A program made the position numbers and the translations under genes. A stretch of DNA of 64,000 nucleotides, taken from NCBI GenBank assembly GCA_001939145.1, contig LSRX01001599.1, positions 14,205-78,204 on the forward strand, given 5' to 3'. The stretch's first letter is position 1. Each line of letters begins with the position of its first letter. Origin of the DNA: Symbiodinium microadriaticum. Lineage: Eukaryota; Sar; Dinophyceae; Suessiales; Symbiodiniaceae. Positions 25,058 to 35,661 of this stretch are shown piece after piece. The notes below the pieces were generated by a model, which did not search any database, was not told where the DNA came from, and was given only the letters and a program-made list of their open reading frames with translations.

Positions 25058-25058
25058 G

Positions 25059-26195
25059 ATGGCTCTCAGTCCTGGCGATGTCTGCTACTTGGACTACGGC
25101 GAGCGGCCCATTGTTGTGCACGCGAGGTTGGTCTTGGCTGTGGTAGATCATGCAAGCTACGAATATGTCATACTCACACCGGACAAGGACATGTACATTG
25201 AAGTGCTGCACAGCAGTAACGAAGATTTGGCTCGTTTTTTCTTGAGTGGGCCCCAGGGCGGAATCCCGAGGGGGGTATCTGCCAGGAACGCCTATGCCTT
25301 CGCTCCTATGGCTCCGGCTGAACTGGCGTTGCACATGCAAGCAGGGCGAGCCGTAGCTGAGGATGAGATTCGCAGGCGAGGGGTGTTGGACCCAGGGGAA
25401 GGATTACCACTTCAGTCGGGCGATGCTCAACCTGCCGCGGCGGGAGATCGTGATCAAGGCATCTGGGTTCTACACGATTGTGTTCGGGGGAAAAAGATCG
25501 GGGAGGAGATAGCAGTTCCAGCCGATGCTCCGCGGATGGGCGATAGGGCCCTGGTGCGAGTCACGGATTCGGAGGGCATCGACGCGGTGGTCATGGCAGC
25601 TAAGGTTGATCCTTCGGAGTTGGCCGCGTTCTGTGAAGAGCGAATCGCCCTTTGCCGGGGATCCGAGGCGGTTGCTGGAGATGACAGGCACTCCGGGGAT
25701 GATGTTCGCACCATGTCGGTGCGTGAGTTTGATGACTGGCCCCTCATGCCACGCACCTGCCAAGATTATCTCAATGCCGTCAGTGAGGTAGCCGAGTCAT
25801 GTTACATGCAGCATTTGGCTTGGGTGCAACAAGCGCGGATACCCGAGGGTGGTCGTTCTATCTATGAAGACGAGTTGCTCAGCAGAGTTATCGACACCGC
25901 CGTGAAGTACGATTGCCTTAACATCGTGAACTTGGCCAGTTTCGAAATGATTGTTCGTCGAAAGCAGCTTCTAGCAGAAGCTCATGTTGGGAACCCCAGC
26001 TCTCCATCTTACGAGGCTGCTGACTACTTTATGGGTCGGCGATACCGACCAGGTGGGGGGATAGTGATTGTTAACCGAGCACGTGGCCAAGCGGATGCAC
26101 GAGGATGCCCAGGTCCAAAACGAAAAGCGAAAACATTCCGAGGCCAAGGGTTTGGGAAAGAAAGGCAAGCCGACGACATCGCCGCCGAACCCTGA
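25059..26195 (+). CDS. ORF2 of the YR retroelement (gag-position protein)
   Basis: A 378-residue intact frame in the position where YR retroelements carry gag. The N-terminal region (LSPGDVCYLDYGERPIVVHA) looks like a beta-rich fold. The middle carries acidic and mixed sequence (VRTMSVREFDDWPLMPRT) and a helical region follows (YNCLN-like DCLNIVNLASFEMIVRRKQLL). The C-terminus is basic (PKRKAKTFRGQG), which would suit nucleic-acid binding. I see no zinc knuckle. Its tail overlaps the start of the RT-containing frame at 26,105 by about 90 bases in another register, so RT could be made by frameshifting or reinitiation. Gag function is inferred from position only. Confidence 0.65.
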   Translation: MALSPGDVCYLDYGERPIVVHARLVLAVVDHASYEYVILTPDKDMYIEVLHSSNEDLARFFLSGPQGGIPRGVSARNAYAFAPMAPAELALHMQAGRAVAEDEIRRRGVLDPGEGLPLQSGDAQPAAAGDRDQGIWVLHDCVRGKKIGEEIAVPADAPRMGDRALVRVTDSEGIDAVVMAAKVDPSELAAFCEERIALCRGSEAVAGDDRHSGDDVRTMSVREFDDWPLMPRTCQDYLNAVSEVAESCYMQHLAWVQQARIPEGGRSIYEDELLSRVIDTAVKYDCLNIVNLASFEMIVRRKQLLAEAHVGNPSSPSYEAADYFMGRRYRPGGGIVIVNRARGQADARGCPGPKRKAKTFRGQGFGKERQADDIAAEP

Positions 26196-28300
26196 CGGGG
26201 GAGGCGGGGGAAAGAAGTGAGTTCATCCTGCTGGGCGTCTTGGTGTCCGAGGAGCTGAGACGCTTGAAAGTTGTTCATTCTCGGAGATTTTTCGATTCAG
26301 GCGGGATGATGGGGCGGCAGCGCGATGTGCTGCCTTTGCCCTTGCTTGTGGAAGAGGCCATCCCAAAGAAGAGCATTTTGTCCCGAGCATGTTTGAGAAG
26401 AATTCAGAGGCGAGCGCATGTACAGAGGGAGGCGAACCTTGTGATCAAGTCCTTAAATGCGCTCTACACCAACGGCAAGCTCGCGGATTCATCCTCAAGG
26501 GTACCTGATCTGGGGGTTTTGCCCGAAGTCCAACGGCTGGCAATCACACACGTGTTGAAGAGGGTCGAGGAGTTCGGGCCATCGCCGTTGCATGTCTCTA
26601 CTGCAGGAGCCGAATCCTTAGAAGCGCTCCGCATCGCCTACAGTCCTTATGGGGGCGACGCAGTGGGTGTGGGCGACGTTGTTCCAATGAATCTTGACCG
26701 GTTGTCTATCCCCGGCATGGAAGGTGACGGCGTGGACATCACGAACAAGCTTGAAGGAGGCGCGGGAGAGTATCTCAGGAATCCTCGTGGTCTTATGTTG
26801 CAAGATGCAGACAACTGGGGAGCAGTAGCCGACGAGGTGCGGCAGGATTTACGATGACCCACAACTTCGGCGGGCTGGGTTCTACAAGGGCTTCTTAAAA
26901 AAGTTGAAGCAGGCGGGGGTCCTCACGTTTTCCCGCGCTGCTTCTGGCAGAGTTGGGGCCTTTGTGGTTCGAAAGAAGCCTAAAGAGGTGGACGGGGCTA
27001 TGCGGGAGAGGCAATGGCTCATACTTGATTGCAGGCATGTGAATGCGCTCTTCCGAGCGCCACCGGTGACGGAGTTAGGCTCACAGGCCTGGGCGTACTT
27101 CCCATGGGTTTCTCGTGGTCCTTTTACCTTGTGCAAGCTCTTCATGTGCAAGCTTGTTTGGGATCCTCTCGCGATCACGAAGATCAATTGGTTTTGGATG
27201 CGAGGCCAGCGCCAACGTTAACTGTGGGGTCGGCGGTGTCCATGCCTTACTGCGATAACACGCACATGCTCAGCTTGAATCCGCACAAGAGCCAGGATGG
27301 TATGAACCACGTGAAAAGTGTGCTCGAAGGCTAGGGCTTTGAGGTGCATGAGGAGATTGATGCAACCACTTATTTCCCCACTTTGGGTGGTATCATAGAC
27401 GGTCAGGCTGGACTGGTGCGAACAACATCGGAGAGATCATGGAGGTTGAGGCGTGTTTGCAAACACATTTTGCAAAATCCGGTCTCCTCGAAGCTTGTGC
27501 AACAAGTCCTTGGGCACAGCATGGTCGTTTTGGTCTTGAATCGATCAGGTATGGGAATCTTTCGCAGCGCCTATGACTTCGCGGCAAAGGAATACAAGCG
27601 GAAAGACCCTTGGCCGAGCGCCAAGCGGGAGTTTGAAATCTTTGCAGGGCTCCTTCCCATGCTTGTCGCGGATCTTCGTCAACCTTGGAGTCAGGTCGTG
27701 ACGGTGACGGATGCTTCACTCCAAGGCTACGGCATATGCGAGAAGGAGTTTCCTGAGGATTGTTCTGCAGGTTGGACGATGGCATGAGAGATGGAGATAC
27801 AAGAGAACGCCAGTGGAGGAATGGGCGCCTCGGCGCCGGGCTCTCGGTGACCCTCTTGTTGACCTTCACACGGCAGCCCGAAATCCTGAGGCTTTTGAGC
27901 AGTCTGACAGCTACGGGCACAAAGAGAATTTCGAGGAGGTGCCGGCTCAGTTGCTCAATCCCGAGGGCTATCGTGTGGCTAAGACATGAGCACATCACTT
28001 TAAAGGAGGCTCGCACTCTGACATTAGCGGTTCGGAGGATCGCGTGAACAACGAGAAATCATGGGAGGAAGCACTTGGTATTGGTAGACAACCTGGCATT
28101 GGCCTTTTCCGTAGGGAAGAGACGTAGTGCAAATCACGCGATGCTGAGGGTGAACCAGAAAGTGGGTGCCATCATGATTGCCTCTAACATTACACTACGG
28201 GTGCGTTGGGTGCCGTCCGAGCTAAATGTCGCAGATGGTCCTTCGAGAGGTGAGAGCTCTCCAGGGTATACCGTGCCAGACCGCCACAAAGAAGCGAAAG
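26105..28300 (+). pseudogene. Reverse transcriptase / RNase H of the YR retroelement (broken)
   Basis: The RT domain begins in one frame to 26,857, shifts, then continues with FYKGFLKKLKQAGVL and LILDCRHVNALFRAPPV (about 26,880-27,075), the fingers and early palm. At about 27,090 the sequence jumps directly to LPMGFSWSFYLVQALH (motif B) in another frame, so the region with motif A and its catalytic Asp is missing. MPYCDN near 27,243 is the catalytic box of motif C in its YxDN form. RNase H follows: VTVTDASLQGYG near 27,700 (first Asp) and, after more frame changes and stops, LVLVDNLALAFSVGKRR and RWVPSELNVADGPSRGE (about 28,075-28,250), the typical end of DIRS-group RNase H. The missing motif A makes this copy inactive. 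Confidence 0.85.
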
Positions 28301-28439
28301 GCGATTCCTCAATCATCGCCGGGACCCAAGGAGACCCGATGCCTGATTGGACGATCCCCATGCCAACAACGGGGGACATTGCAGTCAAGAACATTGGAGC
28401 GCAGAAGGTTGTGAAGAAGAGAGTCGTTTCCGAGAGGAG

Positions 28440-29459
28440 GAGCGTAACTTGCAGTTTCACAGTGGACGAGGTCCCAGCGGGAAAGAAGGCCCAAAAGGGT
28501 CAGCTGACGCATTTGGAACGCAAGAGCATCAGCTGCGAGCAGGAAAATCAGTACCAACATTACTTCAGGAGGTTCAAGGACTTCTGCAAGGCCAACGGTT
28601 TGCGGTGGCCACCACAGAAAGACGTCGACCTCCTCCTGGCCGACTTCTTCGATGTCCTCTTCCAGGAAGGTCATGGAGTGAGAGTGGGCGAGAAGACTCT
28701 AGCAGCCGTCGAGTACCACTGGCACAAGGTCAAGGGCACGTTGCTGCGAAGCCGTCGTGCGCTGAGGGGGTGGAGAAAACAGGTCCCGCCAAAGAGCCGG
28801 CTGCCCCTTCCGAGAACGGTGGCTTTTGGGATCGCCATGAGGTTACTGAGTTTGCAACAGAAGTCCATGGCGTTGATGGTTCTCCTCTCCTTCGACGCGT
28901 ACCTGCGCCCGGGAGAAGCCCACGCGTTGAAGGTGAAAAACCTGGTAACCTGGTTCCCCCGGTTCGGGGAAGTGGACAGCAGTACCAGAAGTACGTGGTG
29001 GTAGTGAGAGACGAGGAGGACGGAGTGCCGGACAAAACTGGCGTCTTCAACAACTCACTGCCCCTGGACCACCCTCTGACCTCGACTTGGTTGGGCAAGG
29101 TGCTAGACAAGTTGAAGGTGCGCAAGAAGGAGGACCAGCCGCTCTTTGCCGTCGACAGCAACAAGTACCGCAAGGCGTTCGAAGCAGCCGGAGGTTGGTT
29201 GGGATTGCCCGGGCTGCACACCTACCAGCTTCGTCATGGCGGTGCTGCGGACGACTTGCTGTCCAAGACCAGAGAGTATGCGGCGGTGAAGGACCGTGGA
29301 AGGTGGCGGACCGACACGTCCGTTCGCCGATATGGCAAGGTGGGCAAAGTACAGACGTTGTTGAACCGCTTGCCCCATTGGGCGCTGGACTACTGCCGTC
29401 GTGCCGAGAGCGCGATGGGAGCCGTTCTGGCGGGCACCAAAAACCCACTTAGCCACTGA
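28440..29459 (+). pseudogene. Tyrosine recombinase of the YR retroelement (frameshifted)
   Basis: The N-terminal core-binding region spans about 28,500-28,800, including QENQYQHYFRRFKDFCKANG. The catalytic domain follows: YLRPGEAHAL (box I Arg), then, in a second frame, YQLRHGGA (box II Arg; the usual His three residues before it is Tyr) and RGRWRTDTSVRRYGK with the nucleophilic Tyr. The frame switch is explained by a perfect tandem duplication of aacctggt at 28,939-28,946 and 28,947-28,954; one copy alone would keep the two frames in register. Family role: cutting and rejoining the circular cDNA at the element's repeats during integration. As written, translation stops at 29,004. Confidence 0.88.
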
Positions 29460-29464
29460 GTCCC

Positions 29465-30209
29465 TTGTGGCAAGAATGGCGCCAAGCTCCTAAAGGCAGC
29501 TGTCTTGAAATCTTTGCTGGCAGTGGCAGGGTGGCGTCAGCGCTTAGAGAGGTAGGACTCACTGCCTACGCCATTGACATCGGGCTGCATGCATCTGATG
29601 ACGTGCTCCAGCCTGAGGTTGAAGGGCAACTCTTGCAGCGCACAATTGCTTCATAACAGGAATTTTGCCTTTGTGTGGATAGCCATGCCATGCGAATCTT
29701 TCAGCATTGCAAGAAAAAATGATGGTGTTGGTCCGCCTCCGTTACGCAGCGACAAGTGTCCCATGGGCCTCAGGGGGCTTAGGGCACACGACCGTCGCAA
29801 GTTGCATTACGGCAACCTCCTGCTTTACTTCAGTTGCAGAGTTCTCTGCGTGTGTGAACTGCTCGGAATTCCATATGTGTTTGAAAACCCTGCATCGTCC
29901 AGGTGTTGGAATACACCTCTCCTCAAGCAGATCTTTGCAGGTCGGAACATTAGTTTTGTGAATCTTGATTTCTGCCAATACGACACTCGGTGGCGAAAGA
30001 GCACCACCCTCATGTGTCATGGCATCCAGCTGCAGAGTCTTGGACGCACGTGTAAAGGCACCTCTGCTGCATGTAGTGCAACTGGCAAGCCACACGTTCG
30101 TCTACACGGCCTGGCTGCTGACGGCCGCTTTCTGACCTTGCTAGCGCAGCCCTATCCGTACAAGTTGGTGAAAGAGATTGCAAACGTTGTCTTAAAGCAA
30201 CTCTTCTGA
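29465..30209 (+). pseudogene. DNA cytosine-5 methyltransferase-like domain carried by the retroelement
   Basis: The sequence has methyltransferase motifs in C5-enzyme order. LEIFAGSGRVASAL at about 29,506 is the SAM-binding motif I, followed by YAIDI. WIAMPCESFSIAR at about 29,677 is motif IV with the catalytic Cys of the PC pair. YVFENPASSRCW at about 29,873 is a motif VI-like ENP. Downstream are DFCQYDTRWRKSTTL, two Cys pairs and a C-terminal HVRLHGL...LLAQPYP block. The first part (to 29,656) and the rest (from about 29,640) lie in different frames, so one frameshift separates motif I from motif IV. It ends 19 bp before repeat B1, hence inside the element. Known family fact: cytosine methyltransferases captured by retrotransposons occur in dinoflagellates. 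Whether this lineage methylates its own DNA is not shown here. The target-recognition region is not evident. Confidence 0.75.
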
Positions 30210-30228
30210 GCGCTTTGCGGTCAGAGGA

Positions 30229-30382
30229 GGAAACGAGCGAAGCTCAAGCTTTACAGCTTCTTTTGCTGGCTGGCTAAACGAATCCAGCGGTCGCCAAAGT
30301 GGTCATAGACCTCTTTTGTCGAACCAAGCTGCGAATCTCAGAGATCGCATCTGGCCAAAAGTGACAGGGCTCTGGATGCATC
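30229..30382 (+). repeat. Split direct repeat B1
   Basis: 154 bp directly after the methyltransferase frame and abutting A2. It matches B2 at 151 of 154 positions. Confidence 0.92.
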
Positions 30383-30462
30383 ATAGTATCTGCTTGCTGG
30401 GGTTTGCTGCAAAGGCCCTGAAACGGATGTGGCCGTCGTTTTGCACTCAAGAAATTGCAGGG
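30382..30462 (+). repeat. Split direct repeat A2
   Basis: 81 bp copy of A1 that starts where B1 ends. The B1/A2 junction is what a circularised element would show at its closure point. Confidence 0.92.
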
Positions 30463-30484
30463 CCACCGTCCACCCCACCACCAC

Positions 30485-30638
30485 GGAAACGAGCGAAGCT
30501 CAAGCTTTACAGCTTCTTTTGCTGGCTGGCTAAACGAAGCCAGCGGTCGCCAAAGCGGTCATAGACCTTTTTTGTCGAACCAAGCTGCGAATCTCAGAGA
30601 TCGCATCTGGCCAAAAGTGACAGGGCTCTGGATGCATC
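30485..30638 (+). repeat. Split direct repeat B2 (right terminus)
   Basis: Second copy of B1, separated from A2 by 22 bp of CCACC-rich sequence. Ends gatgcatc at the right boundary of the element. Confidence 0.92.
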
Positions 30639-30670
30639 AATAACATGAGCAAGAGCGCGAAAAGATGAAA

Positions 30671-30830
30671 GACAAGCACAACGACAGCAACAGCAACAAC
30701 AACAACAACAACACAATTGCCACCGCCACCGCCACTGCCACCACCACCACAACGACGACGATGCCAATTCCAACACCCACACCAAGACGACCACTGCCAA
30801 TGCCGATAGCATCAACCCAGCAGCCTCTGC
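30671..30830 (+). repeat. CAA/CAC microsatellite
   Basis: CAA/CAG units followed by CAC/GCC and ACG units, immediately right of the YR element. Confidence 0.8.
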
Positions 30831-30849
30831 AGTCACCGCCCATGTCCCA

Positions 30850-32031
30850 CATCTAACTAACTAGGCCCACCCCCCATGCCACCTCGCATGCAATACCCAG
30901 ACACACTTTTTTCTGCTTTTCACATTTCTTTGTACTTCTTTTTCCCCTTGTCCTGCCCCACTGTAGCCGGTCTATTCTTCGTCCAGCCAACATGCCTGAA
31001 TATTTCGGCGAGGCATGTGTGAAAGGGGGAGCTGCGCACGCAGTGCTACGGCACACGATGGACAAACAGCTTCCCAACTTCGGCCCCAAATAAAGCTACT
31101 GCCGCTGTTGGCATTCGCGATAAAAATTGATGGCAGGTTCGAAAATCAAGCTTCGCAGATTTCCAGGAGCTGCTCTTGTTCAACCGCTCAGCTGAAGACG
31201 GAAAACTGCATCATGACTCAGCTGCTGCAGATGGCGTCGCTCTCAGATGTGCATACAACGTGCTGGGAAGCCCTGCCTTGACCCGGGCACGCGTATTGTA
31301 GGGACGCATACTTGAGCATTTGCGGACTCCGGGTCGGATAGCAAGGGAACTCGTCATGGTCGTGGGCAGAGGTTCGCTTTCCCAGAAAATGTATCAAGGA
31401 TACTTTGCTTTTGTTTTCCTTGCAAGTTATCTGCTACGCATGGCGCCGGAAGTGGTGTTGGAACAGATGCTATGTAATTATGTAACATGCATGGCCTCTC
31501 GGCAGACACGATCTGGAGCTCCATGTGGAGGTTGTTCGGGCAGTCACTGATCATAGTGTTATCTAAGGCCGGGACGCGATGCTGGAGTTAACTCCGGGGG
31601 TGGGTGGCCAGGATTGCGGGACACGACACTGCAATTTCTACCTTGAAGGTGTGTTGCTGCCTGCTTGTTGCGATTCAGCTTGTCAGCTCAGCCTGTTGCA
31701 TCCCGAAGCCCTTTGGGCAATCAGCAGCTTGTCCAGCCCCCGGGGGCCTGCAGAGTGCCCGGCATGTGGTGCTCTGGCTGCATTCGTAAGATTCCAGTGG
31801 GTCTGCTGGCTGACAGACCTTGATTCTGAGGTGCGCATGCTGTGTGAATGAGGCTCCTGCAGAGGAGGCATTGAATATTGCCATACAGCTCAGCTTTTGT
31901 AAGGCGCGACACTCGCTAGGTCGTTACCGCAGTACCAGCACCGCCAGATGTAAAGGAACCTTCACTGAACTGGTCCGCATTGGTCGGGACAAAACTTCTT
32001 GGCAAATCTCTCAGCTGTGCATGGCTAGAAG
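30850..32031. other. Spacer, nothing recognised
   Basis: T- and C-rich at its start; short frames only; no RNA gene seen. Confidence 0.45.
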
Positions 32032-32310
32032 ATGACCTTCACTCGTGAGGAAGAAGAGACAATGGAGCTGCGCGCAGCCTTCGTGCAGGCATGCCCAGGG
32101 CCCCCTTCATTTAGTCCTTGCTTTGCGCTGCTGGTCACCTGTCAAAGTGACCGGCAGTTCTTGTCTTGCCAACTTTGAGATATTTTTGCGCAATCACCAC
32201 CGCAAAAAAAACAAAAAAACCTGCAAGTCGTCGCATGGCCATGGGGCTGGGATGTGATGGCGGATGCCTCTTGCTCGCTTCATGTGATGATTTGCTTCTG
32301 TCGCCTTTAG

Positions 32311-33412
32311 GAGCCAGCGAAGCCGCTGAAGACAGAGGAGAGCAGCATGCCAGAGGTCGAGGCTAAGGCCGAGACTCCAGAAATCAAAGTGGTACCTGCT
32401 CCGCCTCCACCTGCTCCACCGGCTCCACCGGCTCCGAAGCAGAAGCACGGACTTACATCGCCATTTCTCCGCTTTGGCTCTTTGCTGTTGGCTAAGCTTT
32501 GCATTCTCGATTGGCGGTGGATGCATCTCAGGACAGATTCCGCACTTTCGGTACGCCAACCGGCAGAATCTTATGTTGTGAAGGTGAGCAAGGACAGCCA
32601 GCGAGAGCAGAGGTTGTAGCTCTGAGACTCTGAGCTGCGCCGTCAGGAAGGCGGGAAGCTGGGAGGAGGGCTGGACCCTTCTCAGGAAGATTGCTGTGTT
32701 GCTTGGCTGTCTTCTGGCCGAAACAGCCGTGGTGCCACGTAGTCGGCGTACCCCAGGTTGTTAGAAGAGTTGATCTTGGTGGCGTGCTTGACAAGAAGAT
32801 CCTCGGCTCGGCAGAGAGCTCCCATTTCCGAATCCAAGCCTTTCAACATCTTGCAACGAACTGCTCCACCAAGGGGTGTTCGAGTCTACGACCGGGTGCT
32901 CAAAGTCAACGGCGAAGCAAAGAAATCCTCCGAGCTCGTTCGACGAATGAAGGAAGCAAATGATCTCGAGCTGTACATGGAACGTCCGAAGATTAAGGCT
33001 CGCCTGATACACCGAGCGCCACTGTCAGAACTCGCGCAGCAGAAAGATGACTTACTGAGTGTGCGCGAGCAGAACCCTATCCGCCATGCACAGGAAGTGC
33101 TTATGAAGAAGGACGGCAAGAAGGCCCTCTGTTCAGCTTCGATGCAAGTTGCCATGTTCCAGGCTAGTTGAAAACGTGGTCGAAAACGAGTTCGTGCTTG
33201 CTTCATGCATTTGCTGCGCTCTAGGTGGGGCTTCGGTTGAACTCCGACGACGAATGCCTGGGTCTAATTGTGAAGGACTCGTCCGGTAGCTAAAGTCTGT
33301 CAGACTGATCTTGGAGATGTCTCTGCATCAGGAGGTAACCGGAGGTGTGGCAGCGGACATGCCGAAGGGGACCTTCGAGCCAAAAGACCGAATAGTTGAG
33401 ATCAACGGCCCC
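32311..33412 (+). CDS. PDZ-domain protein (exon group)
   Basis: At least four + strand exon candidates with AG|G acceptors. The first (from 32,311) encodes an acidic, Pro-rich linker (EVEAKAETPEIKVV then PPPPAPPAPP). The second (about 32,535-32,580) reads RQPAESYVVKV, like a PDZ first strand. The third (from 32,874) reads GVRVYDRVLKVNGEAKKSSEL then DLELYMERP, a PDZ C-terminal half. The fourth and fifth (33,225 and 33,332) read VGLRLNSDDECLGLIVKDSSG and GGVAADMPKGTFEPKDRIVEING, a second PDZ-like domain. PDZ domains bind short C-terminal or internal peptides and scaffold complexes. A possible first exon starts at the ATG at 32,032 (MTFTREEEETMELRAAF). Full exon order, stop codon and partners are unresolved. 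Confidence 0.55.
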
Positions 33413-34995
33413 TTGACTTATCACAGCGGGCTGTCGCGGGGTACAGCCTTGGCAGACGTGGGTTGACTTGTCTTGGACTCTGGCTTCCCAAAAAAAGCAG
33501 GCAGAAGAGGAAGACAAGAGCAGCACCAACAACCGTTTGTTCCAGCCAAACGCAAGAACTAGGAGGTGTGTTGCCATGTTAGATGTCCCCCACGGAGTGC
33601 AACGAGCTGCTCTTGACGGACTCCTGATATTTGCCCAGGGTAGGCGGTTCACCCGTTTCATCATGCATCATCATTTGTCAATGTTGGAGTGCTTTGAGAT
33701 GCATTGAGCGTTATTGCTTTTTTGCCGTGCTCGGCCCAGGTCAATCTTTGAAGGCCGCAGACATGCTGAAGCGTATCTCCGAATGGGACAAAATCTCCTT
33801 AACAGTGTGTCTCGACTCATGCCGGCAGTCTCACTAATGCCAATTTCTGTTCCAGATCGGCAAGGTGCTCATACAGCCTTTGAGTCGGATGCTTTGACCG
33901 GGACCCGGGTATCAGTGTCCATTTTCTCTGCTGCGAAGTCAAAATCCGAAGCTACCAAGGCTCGGCAGAAATGGCTGATGCGAGTATCCGATGCCGATGG
34001 ATGATGGCCCCCACATGCAGCCATGTTTGGGGAATCTTGGTGCAAGAGGGGTCCAAGATGCAAAGATCTCTTGGTTTCTACAGAGCAGGTCACTGCTGGG
34101 ACCAAGGTGCTTCACACTTCCACTCGTATAGTTCGAAGAAGTATCTCTGTTGTGAAAGTTGAATGCTGCAAGACACAGTACTGATGGTCTCCCCATCCAG
34201 AACCAGAGGTTCAGATTCCATCTCATTTGCTGCGAAGACTCTTCAAAAGATCTTCGCAGGGTTGAGCAGGTTCACGGCTGGTGTGGTAATGCTATCCACC
34301 ATATGGCATGCGCTCTCAGCTCATCGCGCATCAGCCGATGCTTCCAACCCTCCAGCGTATTTGCCAAGCAGAGTAGCCAAAGTTTCACTGTGTCTTGAAA
34401 TCAGCTGGGAAAGGTGAGACGCGCCATCATGGGATTCATGTGTCTCGCGCCCTCCCTCTGTCTGTGTCGCCAGTATGACACCACTGTCAAGGAGGCGGCG
34501 ATTTTCACCAGGGAGCTGTTCGAGATGCACGACCCAGTCCAGCCAAGTGACATTCTATGCTAGTGCTCCTCTGCAGCAACCTCACGCAGGTACGAGCAGT
34601 TTTCAGACTTCCGCGGCTGGCACTTTCAGGCTTTATGAGTTGCGTAAGACTCGGATCGATGAGTGCGAAGTGTCCAGTATTGGTCAGCCACCTGCTTCTT
34701 TGGATTGAAGCCCGGCTGATCAGGTGGAGGCTGTGAATGAAGGCGTGGGAGGAGGCGTCCTGTTCGCTTCCGTTTCTGCCTCAGATGCACAGTGACGTAC
34801 AGCGGTAAACAAGTTTATCAGCAAGAATGCAAGGGTTGGATGATTGTGGATCTCATGTGGACTACATTTGATGAACAGCTATGCGTTGACAGGCACGCGT
34901 TTCTGGCGGAATTGACGAGGTGCCGGCAGAATGAACGGACATCCTTGTAGGTGTCGAGCTCAAATTGACTTGCGTGGCTTGACTCGTCAAAGGAG
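33413..34995. other. Introns or spacer between the PDZ and release-factor exons
   Basis: Possible exon fragments occur near 33,860-33,970 and 34,185-34,290, where two short stretches share an S-x-S-x-x-S-x-A-A-K pattern, but I cannot assign them. They may belong to the PDZ gene. Upstream exons of the release factor should also lie here but were not recognised. Confidence 0.35.
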
Positions 34996-35001
34996 ACAGC
35001 T

Positions 35002-35661
35002 CCCTACGGCTGGCTTCGGCACGAGTCCGGTGTTCATCGCGTCCAGCGCGTGCCCAGCACGGACAAAAAGGGCCGTATGCAGACCTCCAGCGCAGTCGTG
35101 GTCGTTCTGCCGATTGCTGACGAAGAGGATGTGGACTTCGCCGCCGGCGATCTCCGAATTGAGATCAGCAAGAAGTCCTCGGGCCCCGGTGGACAAAGCG
35201 TCAATGCGGCGCATCAGGCAGTTCGGGCCATCCACGTTCCGACGGGGCTTTCAGTGCAGAGTACCTCCTCTCAGTCGCAGTACGAGAATCGGATCCGTGC
35301 AATTGAAATGCTGCGGACAAAGCTTCTAGACCGACAGATTTCAGCCAGATCAGAATTCGAGCGCGCCGAGCGCAAGGATCAAAAGGGCACTGGAGACCGA
35401 TCTGAGAAGATCCGGACTTACAACTTCCAACGTGACGAGGTTGTAGACCACCGGCTGCCGAAAGGTGCAGGTGGGGGTGGCCACAGCGCAAGCGATGTTC
35501 TCTTTGCAGGAGGCCTGGAGGCCATCTTGATTTTCCACAGAGAGCAAAGCAGGAGGTCGTACCTGGAGCGGGCTGTCATGGCCATGGAGGAGGAATTGCT
35601 GCAAAAGTCGCTGGAGACATTTCTTGACACGGTGCTCTCAGTGTTGCATGTTCTGGGGTAG
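35002..35661 (+). CDS. Class I peptide chain release factor (RF1-type, organellar), C-terminal exon
   Basis: The frame opens with YGWLRHESGVHRVQRVP, the conserved block before domain 3, and continues GRMQTSSAVVVVLP. The catalytic loop GPGGQSVN, with the GGQ that triggers peptidyl-tRNA hydrolysis, lies about 60 codons in. IHVPTGLSV, SQYENRIRA and KIRTYNFQRDEVVDHRL follow as in bacterial and organellar RF1/RF2. The frame ends at a TAG at 35,659-35,661. The N-terminal domain and the codon-recognition motif (PxT or SPF) are missing, so they must sit in upstream exons and stop-codon specificity cannot be read. A plastid or mitochondrial role is inferred from the bacterial-type sequence. The exact exon start near 35,000 is uncertain. 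Confidence 0.82.
   Translation, partial: PYGWLRHESGVHRVQRVPSTDKKGRMQTSSAVVVVLPIADEEDVDFAAGDLRIEISKKSSGPGGQSVNAAHQAVRAIHVPTGLSVQSTSSQSQYENRIRAIEMLRTKLLDRQISARSEFERAERKDQKGTGDRSEKIRTYNFQRDEVVDHRLPKGAGGGGHSASDVLFAGGLEAILIFHREQSRRSYLERAVMAMEEELLQKSLETFLDTVLSVLHVLG

Larger units (their letters stand above)
24632..30638 (+). mobile_element. YR (DIRS/PAT-type) retrotransposon with methyltransferase
   Basis: A 6,007 bp element bounded by split direct repeats in the order A1 (24,632-24,712), coding region, B1 (30,229-30,382), A2 (30,382-30,462), B2 (30,485-30,638). A1 and A2 match at 76 of 81 positions; B1 and B2 match at 151 of 154 with no indel. This arrangement is the hallmark of PAT-like tyrosine-recombinase retrotransposons, which are thought to integrate through a circular intermediate by site-specific recombination and not by a DDE integrase. 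The coding region gives, in order, a small membrane-type ORF, a 378-codon ORF of unknown function, reverse transcriptase/RNase H, tyrosine recombinase and a cytosine methyltransferase-like domain. Several frames are broken, so this copy cannot be autonomous. No target duplication is seen, as expected for this class. Confidence 0.88.

Noticed and set aside
28309..29456. Minus-strand frames across the recombinase
   Set aside because: Shadows of the recombinase coding strand, which carries the catalytic motifs.
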